Source: an uncultured Lachnospiraceae bacterium
Lineage (GTDB): Bacteria; Bacillota; Clostridia; Lachnospirales; Lachnospiraceae
Direction of reading: 5' to 3'
Length of the DNA stretch: 33,314 nucleotides
Assembly (NCBI GenBank): GCA_947039785.1
Contig: CAMQZX010000011.1
Location: 1-33,314 of the forward strand
Shown: positions 17,256-26,041 of the stretch, in pieces
How the letters are laid out: the number at the start of each line of letters is the position of its first letter
Numbering within the stretch: position 1 is the stretch's first letter
Notes under the pieces: generated by a model
Seen by the model: only the letters and a program-made list of their open reading frames with translations
The model's database searches: none
Told to the model about the DNA's origin: nothing
Made by a program: the position numbers and the translations under genes

Positions 17256-17293
17256 GAAGGGACTGGACACTTTTACAGTGCTCCACTCCCTTC
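17256..17293. terminator. Bidirectional hairpin between the PanB-like and LuxR genes
   Basis: GAAGGGACTGGA pairs with TCCACTCCCTTC (11 of 12), with a smaller CAC/GTG stem inside the loop. It lies between two convergent genes. The T-tract is weak on both sides. Confidence 0.55.
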
Positions 17294-17311
17294 GGGAATC
17301 TATTATGAACG

Positions 17312-18115
17312 TTACAGATTCATGATTTTAAATAGCAGTTCCTGTTGAGACGATACACCAACCTTTTCATAAATATGAGCGATATGCTTGTAGGTAGTTG
17401 TCTTCGCAATATACAGAGCCAGGCTGATGTTTTGAATACTCATGCCCTGACAGAGTAGATTTGCTATCTCTGTTTCCCTCTTTGTAAAATTATATTCACT
17501 CCAACTGGATTGTATTTTGTGTGAATCAGAGTCGGTACCCTGATAGTAAAAATTTCGATACATATTGTTGAGGACAGGCAATGCCAGCTTCAGGCGCTTA
17601 CATTCAATTTCCGAAAAGGGCTCGTCCCGAGTCCGATCCAGAGAAATCACCACACGATATGCGCCATTTAAGTCAAAGAAGCAAAATCCCCAGGAATATT
17701 TTAGCCCTTGAGGATTCACATATTCTTTCAAAAAATTTGATTGCGGAAATTCAGACCAATCCAAGATATTTGAAAATGTATACTTTGATATATCCTCATA
17801 AAATCCCTGGTAAAGACTAAATTCCTGGGGACATTCTCCGCTGTTCAGATAATAGTTAATGTACTCATCGACCCAATTTTCCTTAACATTGATGAGGTAC
17901 TTGCCTGAAACTTTACCGTTGGCGTCCAGGAAAAACGCCATGGCCTGATCATAATCACACACTTTACCCAATAAGTCCAACAACTTGATCGTAAAGCTTC
18001 TGGGACTATGGGCCTGGCTACACTCCAGAATCAGATTATAGACATCAATATAACAGGATGGATCCATCTCTTTTATTTTAGGAAATGCATAAGTAATATC
18101 TTTCATTAGCAACAT
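17312..18115 (-). CDS. LuxR-type (HTH) transcriptional regulator
   Basis: The last ~60 residues are a LuxR/GerE helix-turn-helix: FTKRETEIANLLCQGMS, the recognition segment NISLALYIAKTTTYKHI, then the IYEKVGVSSQQEL finish. The N-terminal ~200 residues contain no recognised sensor domain (not a receiver) and may bind a ligand. A longer frame runs to a TTG at 18178, but a TATAAT at 18164-18169 implies transcription starts near 18157. ATG 18115 (267 aa) or 18106 (264 aa) is therefore preferred, though neither has a strong ribosome-binding site. It lies between the PanB-like gene and the SDR, both carrying the shared palindrome, so it is the likely regulator of both and of itself. Confidence 0.88.
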   Translation of the reverse strand: MLLMKDITYAFPKIKEMDPSCYIDVYNLILECSQAHSPRSFTIKLLDLLGKVCDYDQAMAFFLDANGKVSGKYLINVKENWVDEYINYYLNSGECPQEFSLYQGFYEDISKYTFSNILDWSEFPQSNFLKEYVNPQGLKYSWGFCFFDLNGAYRVVISLDRTRDEPFSEIECKRLKLALPVLNNMYRNFYYQGTDSDSHKIQSSWSEYNFTKRETEIANLLCQGMSIQNISLALYIAKTTTYKHIAHIYEKVGVSSQQELLFKIMNL

Positions 18116-18142
18116 ACTTCTTACTGTAATTCTCAATTTACA

Positions 18143-18158
18143 TGTATAATTTTCAGTA
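18143..18158. promoter_or_regulatory. Degenerate LuxR-type box at the regulator's own start point
   Basis: TGTATAATTTTCAGTA keeps only the right half of the palindrome. It overlaps the predicted start point of the regulator gene, where binding would repress. A similar left-half match (TACTG) occurs at 18122. Confidence 0.35.
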
Positions 18159-18163
18159 TTTTT

Positions 18164-18169
18164 ATTATA
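18164..18169 (-). promoter_or_regulatory. -10 element of the LuxR-type regulator gene
   Basis: TATAAT on the minus strand has no consensus -35. The intact palindromic box is centred about 43 bases upstream of the implied start point. Confidence 0.45.
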
Positions 18170-18192
18170 TACCATCAAAAATAGAAATAAAA

Positions 18193-18208
18193 TACTTAAT
18201 TCTCAGTA
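18193..18208. promoter_or_regulatory. LuxR-type palindromic box 4, luxR/SDR intergenic region
   Basis: TACTTAATTCTCAGTA preserves both TACT and AGTA half-sites. It lies about midway between the predicted divergent start points (near 18157 and about 18246), so it could activate both. Confidence 0.6.
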
Positions 18209-18296
18209 GTTTTTTAGGAATTTAAATCAGAAACTTAAATATAACTGCAAAAAAAATGGGCAAACATTACACTCTATATCAGAAAGGAAATTTTCT

Positions 18297-19238
18297 ATGG
18301 ATAACAATCAAATGGCAATCACTCCTGAAATGATTGCAAATATGGCTTTAGGAAACGCCACTTCCGTACAGAGCCTCAGTGATATCTTTATCAACAACAT
18401 GGCAGGTAAAGTCGCCATTGTCACCGGGGGGGCTTCCGGACTTGGCTATAATGTAGTAAACCGCCTCAGCGAAGCAGGCGTAAAGGTTGTCATTGCCTCT
18501 CGAAATGAGACCAAGGGTAAAAAGGCAGAAAGTGAATTTCGCGGCAGAGGACGGGACGTTACCTGGTTCCAGACTGACGTAACTAAGGTACCCTCCTGCT
18601 ATGAAACAGTTTCCTTTACAGAAAAAACTTATGGAAAAGTGGATATTCTCGTGGCAAATGCTGCCACCTGGAGCATGTTTTCTTTCTTAGATATGCCGGA
18701 AGAAGAGTATGATAAGGTCCTGAACACCGACCTGAAAGGCGAATATTTCATGGCACAGGCTGTTGCCCGTTCTATGGTAAAAAACAAAGTCAAAGGTAAG
18801 ATCATCTTTACTTCTTCTGCAGCCAGACATTCCAGCGATGCCAATGGCATTGGAATGATGAGTCACTACAATGCCGCCAAAGGAGCAGTTGCCAGTATGA
18901 CTATGGGCGTGGCAAAAGAACTGCGGCAGTATGGCATCACCGTAAACTGTGTAGCCCCCGGTGGAATGCTTTCCGAAGGCGCCATGACCAACACTGAAAA
19001 GCTCGCCGGCTACTACGGAGCAGAACTTCTGCAAGATCAAATGGCTTTAGGTGCAGAAACACCAGTTGCCCTGAACCCAGATGAAGTTGCCATTGCCGTC
19101 TTTGCAATGTGTACAGACATGTCCAACTATATGGTCGGAGAGACAGTAGACGTTAACGGCGGTGCCACCTTAAGCTTCCAGAAAAAACCCTGGAGCTTCA
19201 CCATGCCAGGCTGCATTCCAGGGCCGAAAGCAGAATAA
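18297..19238 (+). CDS. SDR family NAD(P)-dependent oxidoreductase
   Basis: A 313-residue classical short-chain dehydrogenase. The Rossmann nucleotide motif is TGGASGLG (residues ~43-50), followed by an NNAG-like ANAAT, the catalytic Ser in FTSSAARHSS and YNAAK as the YxxxK pair. The VNCVAPGGM and VGETVDVNGGA blocks are also typical. It has an extra N-terminal segment of about 35 residues and a C-terminal extension of about 20 (KKPWSFTMPGCIPG), which are longer than usual and may shape the substrate pocket. AAAGGA about nine bases before ATG. It is expected to interconvert a hydroxyl and a carbonyl group. The upstream palindrome places it in the same regulon as the PanB-like enzyme. Confidence 0.92.
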   Translation: MDNNQMAITPEMIANMALGNATSVQSLSDIFINNMAGKVAIVTGGASGLGYNVVNRLSEAGVKVVIASRNETKGKKAESEFRGRGRDVTWFQTDVTKVPSCYETVSFTEKTYGKVDILVANAATWSMFSFLDMPEEEYDKVLNTDLKGEYFMAQAVARSMVKNKVKGKIIFTSSAARHSSDANGIGMMSHYNAAKGAVASMTMGVAKELRQYGITVNCVAPGGMLSEGAMTNTEKLAGYYGAELLQDQMALGAETPVALNPDEVAIAVFAMCTDMSNYMVGETVDVNGGATLSFQKKPWSFTMPGCIPGPKAE

Positions 19239-19269
19239 CTCCATAACACTGAATTGTAAAAAGTCAAAT

Positions 19270-19304
19270 AGAGCCTGTTGTCATCCTCTACGACAACAGG
19301 CTCT
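19270..19304. terminator. Bidirectional terminator, SDR / AGCS
   Basis: AGAGCCTGTTGTC and GACAACAGGCTCT make a 13-bp perfect stem with a nine-base loop between convergent genes. The plus-side tail is GATTTTCGCTTTC; the minus side has a T-rich tail. Confidence 0.85.
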
Positions 19305-19339
19305 GATTTTCGCTTTCTAATCTCGGATTCTATCCTTAC

Positions 19340-20743
19340 CTAATTCCAGTAATCTACTTTATGAGGCAACTCAATATCTTGCGCATGGAACATTGGACTC
19401 TTTCCAGCCTTTACCTGCGTCTCATAATCTTTCAGAGCTCGCAGTGCATATTTGCTGAGGAAGAGAATCACCGGCATATTGATGATTGTCATTGCACCCA
19501 TAGTCACATCCGCGATATCCCACAACAATCCGGCACTCAAGCCTGAACCCAATAAAATTACCAGGGATGCCACAATACGATACACGATCATAAACTCCCT
19601 GCTGGGTTCATGTCCAAAAATGTAATTAAAAATCTTATCCACGTAGAACAGGTTACCCAATAAGGTAGTAAAGGCAAATAAAATCATGGATATGGTGATA
19701 AACATCGGTCCAATGGAACCAAGACAGCTCTGTAAAGCCGCCTGCACATAAGGCGCTCCGGAAAGTGCTTCTGTAGGCTCCACGCCAGAACACATACACA
19801 TAAGCGCTGTAGCAGAACACAGAAGAATCGTATCAATAAATACAGATAATACCTGTACAAGGCCCTGTGCTACAGGATGATTTACATCTGCTGAAGCAGA
19901 AGCATTTGGTGCAGAACCCACACCAGCCTCATTACTGAACAAGCCTCGCTTGATACCGTACATAATACATGAACCGCTGAATCCGCCAAAAGCCGCCTTA
20001 AAATCAAAGGCTTCCTGGAAAATGCGTCCGAAAACGGTAGGCAGATATGTGATATTCATGATGATCACCACCAGAGAAACCAACACGTAAAGCACACCCA
20101 TCACAGGAACCATAACACCTGTAATCTTAGCAATACGACGACCGCCGCCCAACAGACAATATCCCACCACGACAGCCAAAATCAGACCGATGATCCATGG
20201 AGTCCATTTCGGGTCATAAAAGCTGTATGTAGAAAATGTTGACTGAAGATTGTAAGAAGCCAGCATATTAAATCCAAAACCATAGGTCAAAATCAAACAG
20301 ATAGAAAAGACAAGCGCCAAAGGACGGCTGTGAAGTGCTGCCTCTATATAATAAGCCGGGCCGCCATAGCTTCCTTCTGGTCCACGCTTCTTATAAATCT
20401 GAGCCAGCGTACTTTCCACAAAAGCAGATGCGCTTCCGATAATTGCGATCAGCCACATCCAAAATACCGATCCAAAACCGCCAAGACAGATGGCCGTAGA
20501 CACACCTACAATATTTCCTGTACCCACACGGGAAGCCGTAGAAACCATCAACGCCTGAAAACTCGATACTTTACCATCCCCCTCAGCCGGCTTCTCCATA
20601 ATCGCAACAAAAGCCTGTTTGAGCATACGAAATTGTACAAAACGCGTACGCAAGGTAAAATAAATACCGCCGCACAGCAAGATGATAATCAGCAATTTCC
20701 CGTACATAAAATTGCTGATCCATGAAACAATCCCTGAAATCAT
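19340..20743 (-). CDS. Amino acid/sodium symporter (AGCS family)
   Basis: A 467-residue inner-membrane carrier of the alanine or glycine:cation symporter family, with about 10-11 hydrophobic segments. Family marks include STASRVGTGNIVGVSTAICLGG, the GPEGSYGGPAYYIE loop and GLFSNEAGVGSAPNASA. It takes up alanine, glycine or similar small amino acids with sodium. GAGGAG seven bases before ATG supports the start. It is transcribed away from the etf operon and toward the SDR. No copy of the palindromic box is seen at its promoter, so it need not belong to that regulon. Confidence 0.95.
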   Translation of the reverse strand: MISGIVSWISNFMYGKLLIIILLCGGIYFTLRTRFVQFRMLKQAFVAIMEKPAEGDGKVSSFQALMVSTASRVGTGNIVGVSTAICLGGFGSVFWMWLIAIIGSASAFVESTLAQIYKKRGPEGSYGGPAYYIEAALHSRPLALVFSICLILTYGFGFNMLASYNLQSTFSTYSFYDPKWTPWIIGLILAVVVGYCLLGGGRRIAKITGVMVPVMGVLYVLVSLVVIIMNITYLPTVFGRIFQEAFDFKAAFGGFSGSCIMYGIKRGLFSNEAGVGSAPNASASADVNHPVAQGLVQVLSVFIDTILLCSATALMCMCSGVEPTEALSGAPYVQAALQSCLGSIGPMFITISMILFAFTTLLGNLFYVDKIFNYIFGHEPSREFMIVYRIVASLVILLGSGLSAGLLWDIADVTMGAMTIINMPVILFLSKYALRALKDYETQVKAGKSPMFHAQDIELPHKVDYWN

Positions 20744-21144
20744 ATATGTTCTCCTCTCTACTTGTATTATAATGATACCAGAATCAAAAGGTCATTTTGC
20801 CCTGACATCATACCACTTATTATATAGGAATACTAAAAAAGGCACAACTCTTTCTTGCACAAATTCTTAACAAGTGAAAAATATACGTTACTGTTCACGC
20901 ACCACTGTCCCGCGAGGTGTTCAGCGCCAAAGAGCCAATCCAGGTTACTGTTTTTCACACCGTGCGACTCAAAGCTTTGGTAATATTGATGAAAAACCCC
21001 AATTATTTTTAAAAAAAGCTATGCAATTTAGACTTCTTGTGCTATTATAAGTTTTGGATTTTTAATCGCTTTCGCACATTAAACTTTTAAATTTTTATGC
21101 GCAAAAGCATCAAACTATTTGAAAGTGAGGATAGAAAATATTAT
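20744..21144. other. 400-base divergent intergenic region
   Basis: It separates the AGCS gene from the etf operon. A minus-strand TATAAT lies upstream of the AGCS gene. The middle, about 20887-20958, is more GC-rich and bounded by two related direct sequences, GTTACTGTTCAC and GTTACTGTTTTTCAC, 57 bases apart. No reading frame with a ribosome-binding site was found. Confidence 0.5.
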
Positions 21145-21933
21145 ATGAAAATCATTGTCTGTATGAAGCAGGTTCCAGCTACCAGTCAGGTAGAAATAGA
21201 CCCGGAAACCGGGGCCATGAAGCGGCTCAGTTCCAACACACGAACCAATCCCTATGATTTATTTGCGCTGGAAACTGCTCTTCAAATCCGCGAGAAACTC
21301 GGCGGCACTGTTACTGTCCTGACTATGGGACCAAGTCAGGCCGAAATCATGATGAAAGACACTTATACTATGGGAGCAGATGATGCCGTCATTCTTTCAG
21401 ACAAAAAATTTGCCGGTTCTGACGTGTTAGCCACATCCTATACATTGGCACAGGGCATTCGTGTTCTGAAAGGCGCAGACCTGATTCTCTGCGGCCGCCA
21501 AACTACCGACGGAGACACCGCTCAGGTAGGTCCCGCCATTGCTGAGCATATGGGAATTCCACATTGCGCCTGGGTTTCTGAAATTTTAGATGTAACAAAA
21601 GATGCCATCACAGTCCGCCAGAATCTGGAAGCCGTAACACAAGTATCCGAGATGCACTATCCCTGTCTGATTACTGTGGACAAAGATATGTGTGTTCCCC
21701 GTCTTCCTTCCTACATATTGAAAAAGAAAACTGCTGATCGTCCGGTAAAATATCTGACCTTTGACGACCTTCCAGACCAGAATCTCAGTCGCTACGGCTT
21801 AACGGGCTCTCCGACCAGCGTAGCCCGAATGTTTGCACCTCCTGCGAAAGACAGCCAGGTTTATCTGCAAGGCAACGCTGAAGAAAAAGCCAATCAGTTA
21901 TTCCAAACACTACTATCTAAAAAAATCATTTAA
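21145..21933 (+). CDS. etfB: Electron transfer flavoprotein beta subunit
   Basis: A 262-residue EtfB/FixA protein. It begins MKIIVCMKQVPA, typical of the family, and carries the nucleotide-binding CGRQTTDGDTAQVGP motif (about residues 115-130) of the FAD-binding, bifurcating-type group. An in-frame ATG 48 bases earlier has no ribosome-binding site; the chosen ATG has GTGAGG at a rather long distance (~14 bases). It pairs with the downstream EtfA to accept electrons from the third-gene FAD dehydrogenase. The EtfB FAD is where electrons would be split between ferredoxin and NAD in lactate dehydrogenase/Etf complexes. Confidence 0.93.
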   Translation: MKIIVCMKQVPATSQVEIDPETGAMKRLSSNTRTNPYDLFALETALQIREKLGGTVTVLTMGPSQAEIMMKDTYTMGADDAVILSDKKFAGSDVLATSYTLAQGIRVLKGADLILCGRQTTDGDTAQVGPAIAEHMGIPHCAWVSEILDVTKDAITVRQNLEAVTQVSEMHYPCLITVDKDMCVPRLPSYILKKKTADRPVKYLTFDDLPDQNLSRYGLTGSPTSVARMFAPPAKDSQVYLQGNAEEKANQLFQTLLSKKII

Positions 21934-21945
21934 GGAGGAAGCATC

Positions 21946-23136
21946 ATGGATTCCATTCATTTTAACCCAGCTCGATGCAATCTTTGCGGAGACTGTATTG
22001 ATAAATGTCCCTTCGATGCACTTTCTATGGCAGAAACAGGGATAGAGGTAAACGATAGCTGCCGGGTATGCGGCGCATGTGTACGAAGCTGTAGCCAAAA
22101 AGCCATTTCCGTTGAAAAAAAGACTGGTACTGTCGATAAAAGTCAATGGAAGGATTTTCTAATCTATGTGGAACAGGAGCGAGGAGACATTCACCCTGTT
22201 GCCTATGAGCTGATCGGAGTTGCCCGGAAAATGGCTCCCAAAGTAAGATACAAGGTAAACTGTGTCATCGTAGGCAGCGAAGGAACCGTAGAAAATGCCA
22301 AAAAGCTGCTGAATTACGGCGTGGATCAAGTATATGTCTATGAACACCCCTGTTTTCAGGGTTTTAAAGCCGATTGCTACACAGATGCAGTATCTGATTG
22401 CATCGCACACATCAAGCCCTCATCTGTCCTGATCGGAGCCACTTCTCTTGGCCGTTCCATGGCTCCCCGCCTTGCTACCCGGTATCGCACCGGATTAACT
22501 GCTGACTGTACGACACTGGACATCCAGGAAAACACGGATATGATTCAGATTCGACCAGCCTTCGGCGGAAACATCATGGCACAGATCATGATCAGCCAAT
22601 CCAGACCACAATTTGCCACCGTTCGCTACCGCGTCATGGACCGAGCCAAAAAGGTAGAAAATCCTTCCGGAAAAATCACCGTCTGCGAAATAAACGACCA
22701 TATGATTTCCTCCGGCATCAAAGTGATTTCTTCTGCTGTAATGGAGAAAAAGAAAGCAATTGAGGACGCCGGGATCATCGTTGCCATCGGCAGAGGCGTG
22801 CGCAATGAAGAAGGGGTCGGTCTTTGCCAGAATCTGGCTGATGCACTGGGTGCAACACTTGCCTTCACCCGTCCCATGGTGGAACAGGGCATCGGCAATC
22901 AGCTCTATCAAATTGGACTGTCAGGTCACACGGTACGCCCCAAGCTTATCATAACCTGTGGTGTTTCCGGTGCTATCCAGTTTACTTCCTGTATGAACGG
23001 TGCAGAGACGATTGTAGCCATCAACAGTGACCCAAATGCTCAGATTTTTAACGTGGCAAATTACTGCATTGTGGACGATTTGTACGAAGTAGTACCAAAG
23101 CTGACTGCACTGATCCAAAATAAGAAGGAGGATTGA
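21946..23136 (+). CDS. etfA: Electron transfer flavoprotein alpha subunit with N-terminal ferredoxin domain
   Basis: A 396-residue EtfA. Residues 8-52 are a two-cluster ferredoxin module: C11, C14, C17, C21 followed by Pro, and C39, C42, C45, C49. The Etf alpha body follows, with the C-terminal FAD domain showing VAIGRGVRNEEG, AFTRPMVEQG, GLSGHTVRPKL and GVSGAIQF. Fused ferredoxin domains are known in the EtfA of electron-confurcating lactate dehydrogenase of Acetobacterium-type anaerobes and related complexes. AAGGAGG seven bases before ATG; it starts 12 bases after etfB. Together with EtfB and the GlcD-like subunit it should form a cytoplasmic flavin enzyme coupling 2-hydroxyacid oxidation to NAD with ferredoxin. 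Confidence 0.94.
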   Translation: MDSIHFNPARCNLCGDCIDKCPFDALSMAETGIEVNDSCRVCGACVRSCSQKAISVEKKTGTVDKSQWKDFLIYVEQERGDIHPVAYELIGVARKMAPKVRYKVNCVIVGSEGTVENAKKLLNYGVDQVYVYEHPCFQGFKADCYTDAVSDCIAHIKPSSVLIGATSLGRSMAPRLATRYRTGLTADCTTLDIQENTDMIQIRPAFGGNIMAQIMISQSRPQFATVRYRVMDRAKKVENPSGKITVCEINDHMISSGIKVISSAVMEKKKAIEDAGIIVAIGRGVRNEEGVGLCQNLADALGATLAFTRPMVEQGIGNQLYQIGLSGHTVRPKLIITCGVSGAIQFTSCMNGAETIVAINSDPNAQIFNVANYCIVDDLYEVVPKLTALIQNKKED

Positions 23137-23138
23137 TC

Positions 23139-24557
23139 ATGGCATTTCCATATAAAAAAATGGATGAAGCCGATTTTGACTTTATCCGTTCAGCAACCTC
23201 TCCGGACCGGGTAAATGTGGGAGCGGAAATCGCCAGTGAATATTATCACGACGAGATGCCCAACTATGGTACCTTCCCGCCGGAGCTGTATGTAGAAGTT
23301 GAAAGCAAAGAAGAAATTTCCAAAATTATGGCGTATTGCAACGAAAATAACATTCCTGTTGTCATCCGAGGTGCAGGCACAGGTCTCGCCGGCGGTGCAA
23401 ATTGCAAATACGGCGGGGTAATGCTCTCTATCATGAGAATGAACAAAATTTACCCCATAGACCATAAAAACCAAACCATCACAGTCCAGCCGGGAGCATT
23501 ACTGCTGGATATTCAGGCCGCTGTTTCTGCAGAAGGTTTGTTCTATCCCCCTGACCCAGGTGAAAAAACTGCAACCATCGGCGGCAACGTCATCACAAAC
23601 GCAGGCGGTATGAAAGCAGTCCGCTATGGTCTGACACGGGATTTCGTACGCTGTATCGAAGCGGTGCTCCCTGACGGTTCCATTGAACGGTTTTCTTCCA
23701 ATGTGGTAAAAAACACAACCGGCTATGACATCAAGGATCTGGTTATTGGGTCCGAAGGTACCCTGTGTGTGGTCACAGAAATCACATTAAAGCTTCTTCC
23801 TGCCCCCAACTGCACCTGCACTCTGGTTATGCCATTCAACAGCCTGGAAGAGTGTGCAGATATGGTACCGAAAGTGTTAGAGCTTCCCTTTGTCCCCACC
23901 GCCATTGAATTTCTGGAACGGGAATTGATCGACATTGTAGAAAGAAATTTAAAGAAACCTCTTCCCGTATCAGAGGGAGAAGCTGTCCTCATTGTTATGT
24001 ACGACGCATCCAGTCAACAGGAGCTTGACAGTGCGGTAGAAGCTGCCGCTGAAGCAGCCCTGGCCAACGGTGCCATTGACTGCTGTATTGCAGACACACC
24101 GGAGCGCGCAGCCTCAGTATGGGGCGTCCGCGGCGGTATTTTAGAGGGTATGAAAGCCGATTCCATCTCTCAGGAAGAGTGCGACGTAGTCGTACCCCGC
24201 TCCTGCATTGCCCAATATGTAAAGGATGCCAAGCGTATCGCCAGTTCCCTCGGACTTCGAGTGGAGCCTTGCGGTCACTGCGGCGACGGCAACATTCACA
24301 CGGAAATGCTCCGTGGTAATGACATGACCGACGAAGAATGGGAGTCTGCAACCGGAGAATGTCTGAAACAGCTCTATGCCCTCTCCAAACAACTGGGCGG
24401 ACAGCTTTCCGGTGAACATGGAATCGGAAATGGACGTATCGAATATCTCAAAGAGTTTGTCGGTCCAAGAATGATTAAGCTTTACAAAGCCATCAAGCTG
24501 GCTTTTGATGAAAACCTGATTTTAAATCCGGGAAAAATCATCGAATTTAATGAATAA
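23139..24557 (+). CDS. FAD-linked 2-hydroxyacid dehydrogenase (GlcD/LctD-like)
   Basis: A 472-residue flavoprotein of the glycolate oxidase GlcD / D-lactate dehydrogenase family. The N-terminal FAD_binding_4 domain shows VIRGAGTGLAGGANCKYGG, YPPDPGEKTATIGGNV and GGMKAVRYG. The C-terminal oxidase domain shows EPCGHCGDGNIHTE and SGEHGIGNGRIEYL. A TTG two codons earlier overlaps the etfA stop, but ATG at 23139 has AAGGAGG seven bases upstream and is preferred. With EtfAB it would oxidise D-lactate or another 2-hydroxyacid. The true substrate is open because no lactate permease or racemase is beside it. Confidence 0.93.
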   Translation: MAFPYKKMDEADFDFIRSATSPDRVNVGAEIASEYYHDEMPNYGTFPPELYVEVESKEEISKIMAYCNENNIPVVIRGAGTGLAGGANCKYGGVMLSIMRMNKIYPIDHKNQTITVQPGALLLDIQAAVSAEGLFYPPDPGEKTATIGGNVITNAGGMKAVRYGLTRDFVRCIEAVLPDGSIERFSSNVVKNTTGYDIKDLVIGSEGTLCVVTEITLKLLPAPNCTCTLVMPFNSLEECADMVPKVLELPFVPTAIEFLERELIDIVERNLKKPLPVSEGEAVLIVMYDASSQQELDSAVEAAAEAALANGAIDCCIADTPERAASVWGVRGGILEGMKADSISQEECDVVVPRSCIAQYVKDAKRIASSLGLRVEPCGHCGDGNIHTEMLRGNDMTDEEWESATGECLKQLYALSKQLGGQLSGEHGIGNGRIEYLKEFVGPRMIKLYKAIKLAFDENLILNPGKIIEFNE

Positions 24558-24577
24558 AAAAGAAAAGAGGAAAACAA

Positions 24578-25753
24578 ATGTCCAGCAGTAAATATTTAGT
24601 AGATAAAAACAAAATGCCTCTATCCATGGGTATTGCATTTGTGGCTTTTACTACCCAGTTCGGCGGCGGTTTCGCTTCCGGAGCGCAGATCAAACAATAT
24701 TTTATCAATTATGGTATATGGTGTCTGATTCTTCCGCTCCTCAGCCAGGGGCTGTATGCCCTGTTCTTCTGGTACGGCATGCGCTACGCCTATAAGCACC
24801 AGACATATGATTATCGTTCCTTTTCAGACAGTATCTATGGCTCGACACGCCCTGTCATGTCCAACCTGTTTGAAATCTGCTATCTGATCATGATCGCTAC
24901 CGCTTCCGCCGCAGCCTTTGCCACCGGCGGCTCTACCTTAAATACACTGACCCATATCCCTTATTGGCTCTGTACATTGGTAATCGCTGCTTTCATCTTT
25001 TTCATCGCAATGTACGGCACCAATGTGGTCCGCACAGCAGCTTCTACACTTTCTGTCCTGATCATTATCGGTCTGGCACTGGTTCTGATTCCTAATATCA
25101 TTGTACAGGCCCCTGCCATCGGTGATGCGATTTCCCGTCTGGCTTCAGGAGAAATGGTTGCTGCTTCCACTGCCGACGGCTCTTTTGGACGGGCACTTTG
25201 GATGTCATTTTTATACTTTTTATTCCAGCTTGCATCTGTGTCTGTCATGTATCAGCATATGGAGCCAGTTACCGATGTGAAACAGATCAACAAAGCCGCC
25301 ATCGGCATGTTTATCGTAAACTTCTTTGCCATGGAGTTGTCCATCATTGGACTTCTGGCTGTTATGTATGTAGCTGACATGGCTACTGCTACCGTCCCAA
25401 TGCTGGTGCTGGTACAAAATGGTGTGGGAGCATCCATTTTGACTCCTATCATCTCTCTGCTCATCATTTTGGGCGCAATATCCACTGGCGTAAATATGAT
25501 CGCCGGTATCGTAAACCGCTGCGTCAATGCAATTGAACGCCGCAAACCCAACGAAAAAGCCAAACAACAAGGTCATATGCTCCGTATGGCAGTTGCGACT
25601 CTTATCTTCGTGGCCATCGCATGGGGCATCGCACAATTCGGTCTGATGGCAGTTGTTCAGAAGGGTTACGCATACCTTGGCTACGCCGCATTGATTACCG
25701 TATTCATACCATTCGTAATCCATGCGATCGCAACCAAAATGCAAGATATTTAG
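24578..25753 (+). CDS. YkvI-family membrane transporter
   Basis: A 391-residue integral membrane protein with about 10 hydrophobic helices and a C-terminus ending in KMQDI. The first helix carries FGGGFASGAQIKQYF, matching the GxGFASGxE-type motif of the YkvI family, an uncharacterised LeuT-fold group. AGAGGAAAA precedes ATG. It is the last gene of the etf operon, 20 bases after the dehydrogenase. It is probably the importer or exporter of that enzyme's substrate or product, by position only. Confidence 0.85.
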   Translation: MSSSKYLVDKNKMPLSMGIAFVAFTTQFGGGFASGAQIKQYFINYGIWCLILPLLSQGLYALFFWYGMRYAYKHQTYDYRSFSDSIYGSTRPVMSNLFEICYLIMIATASAAAFATGGSTLNTLTHIPYWLCTLVIAAFIFFIAMYGTNVVRTAASTLSVLIIIGLALVLIPNIIVQAPAIGDAISRLASGEMVAASTADGSFGRALWMSFLYFLFQLASVSVMYQHMEPVTDVKQINKAAIGMFIVNFFAMELSIIGLLAVMYVADMATATVPMLVLVQNGVGASILTPIISLLIILGAISTGVNMIAGIVNRCVNAIERRKPNEKAKQQGHMLRMAVATLIFVAIAWGIAQFGLMAVVQKGYAYLGYAALITVFIPFVIHAIATKMQDI

Positions 25754-25780
25754 ACCAGCCCCACCGGCAGATTTTTCTAT

Positions 25781-26032
25781 CTATAACAAATACCAAAACC
25801 CCGGAAATCCCAGTACAAACGCTGGATTTTCGGGGTCTTCCACATAATCCAGCGTTAAATTCATCAGTTCTGCCTTTTCCTGCGCTTTCATTGCATACTC
25901 TTCCGAATAGCAGTCGGTTAATCCGGTATCTACAATATCCAGATAATAATAATTGCCAAAAAACATATGATATAGCTCTTCTGCATCAATTCTTTCATAT
26001 TCACTGGGCAAATCTGTAAATAATTTCTCCAT
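25781..26032 (-). pseudogene. Possible DUF1638 C-terminal remnant
   Basis: An 83-codon frame reads like the end of a DUF1638 protein: GNYYYLDIVDTGLTDCYSEE followed by a helix and LTLDYVEDPEN. DUF1638 proteins, often linked with corrinoid methyltransferases, are ~200 residues or more, so the N-terminal part is missing. There is no proper ribosome-binding site (AAGG abuts the ATG). The final 14 codons are simply the reading of a terminator hairpin, indicating a lost stop or frame. It follows the truncated MATE gene by nine bases. The family assignment is by eye and tentative. Confidence 0.4.
25799..25835 (-). terminator. Terminator hairpin after the MATE/DUF1638 remnants
   Basis: CCCCGGAAATCCCAG pairs with CTGGATTTTCGGGG (14 bp with one bulge and one G-U). 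The minus strand continues with TTTTGG. It may also end the plus-strand ykvI operon. Confidence 0.7.
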
Positions 26033-26041
26033 CCTTGTTCT

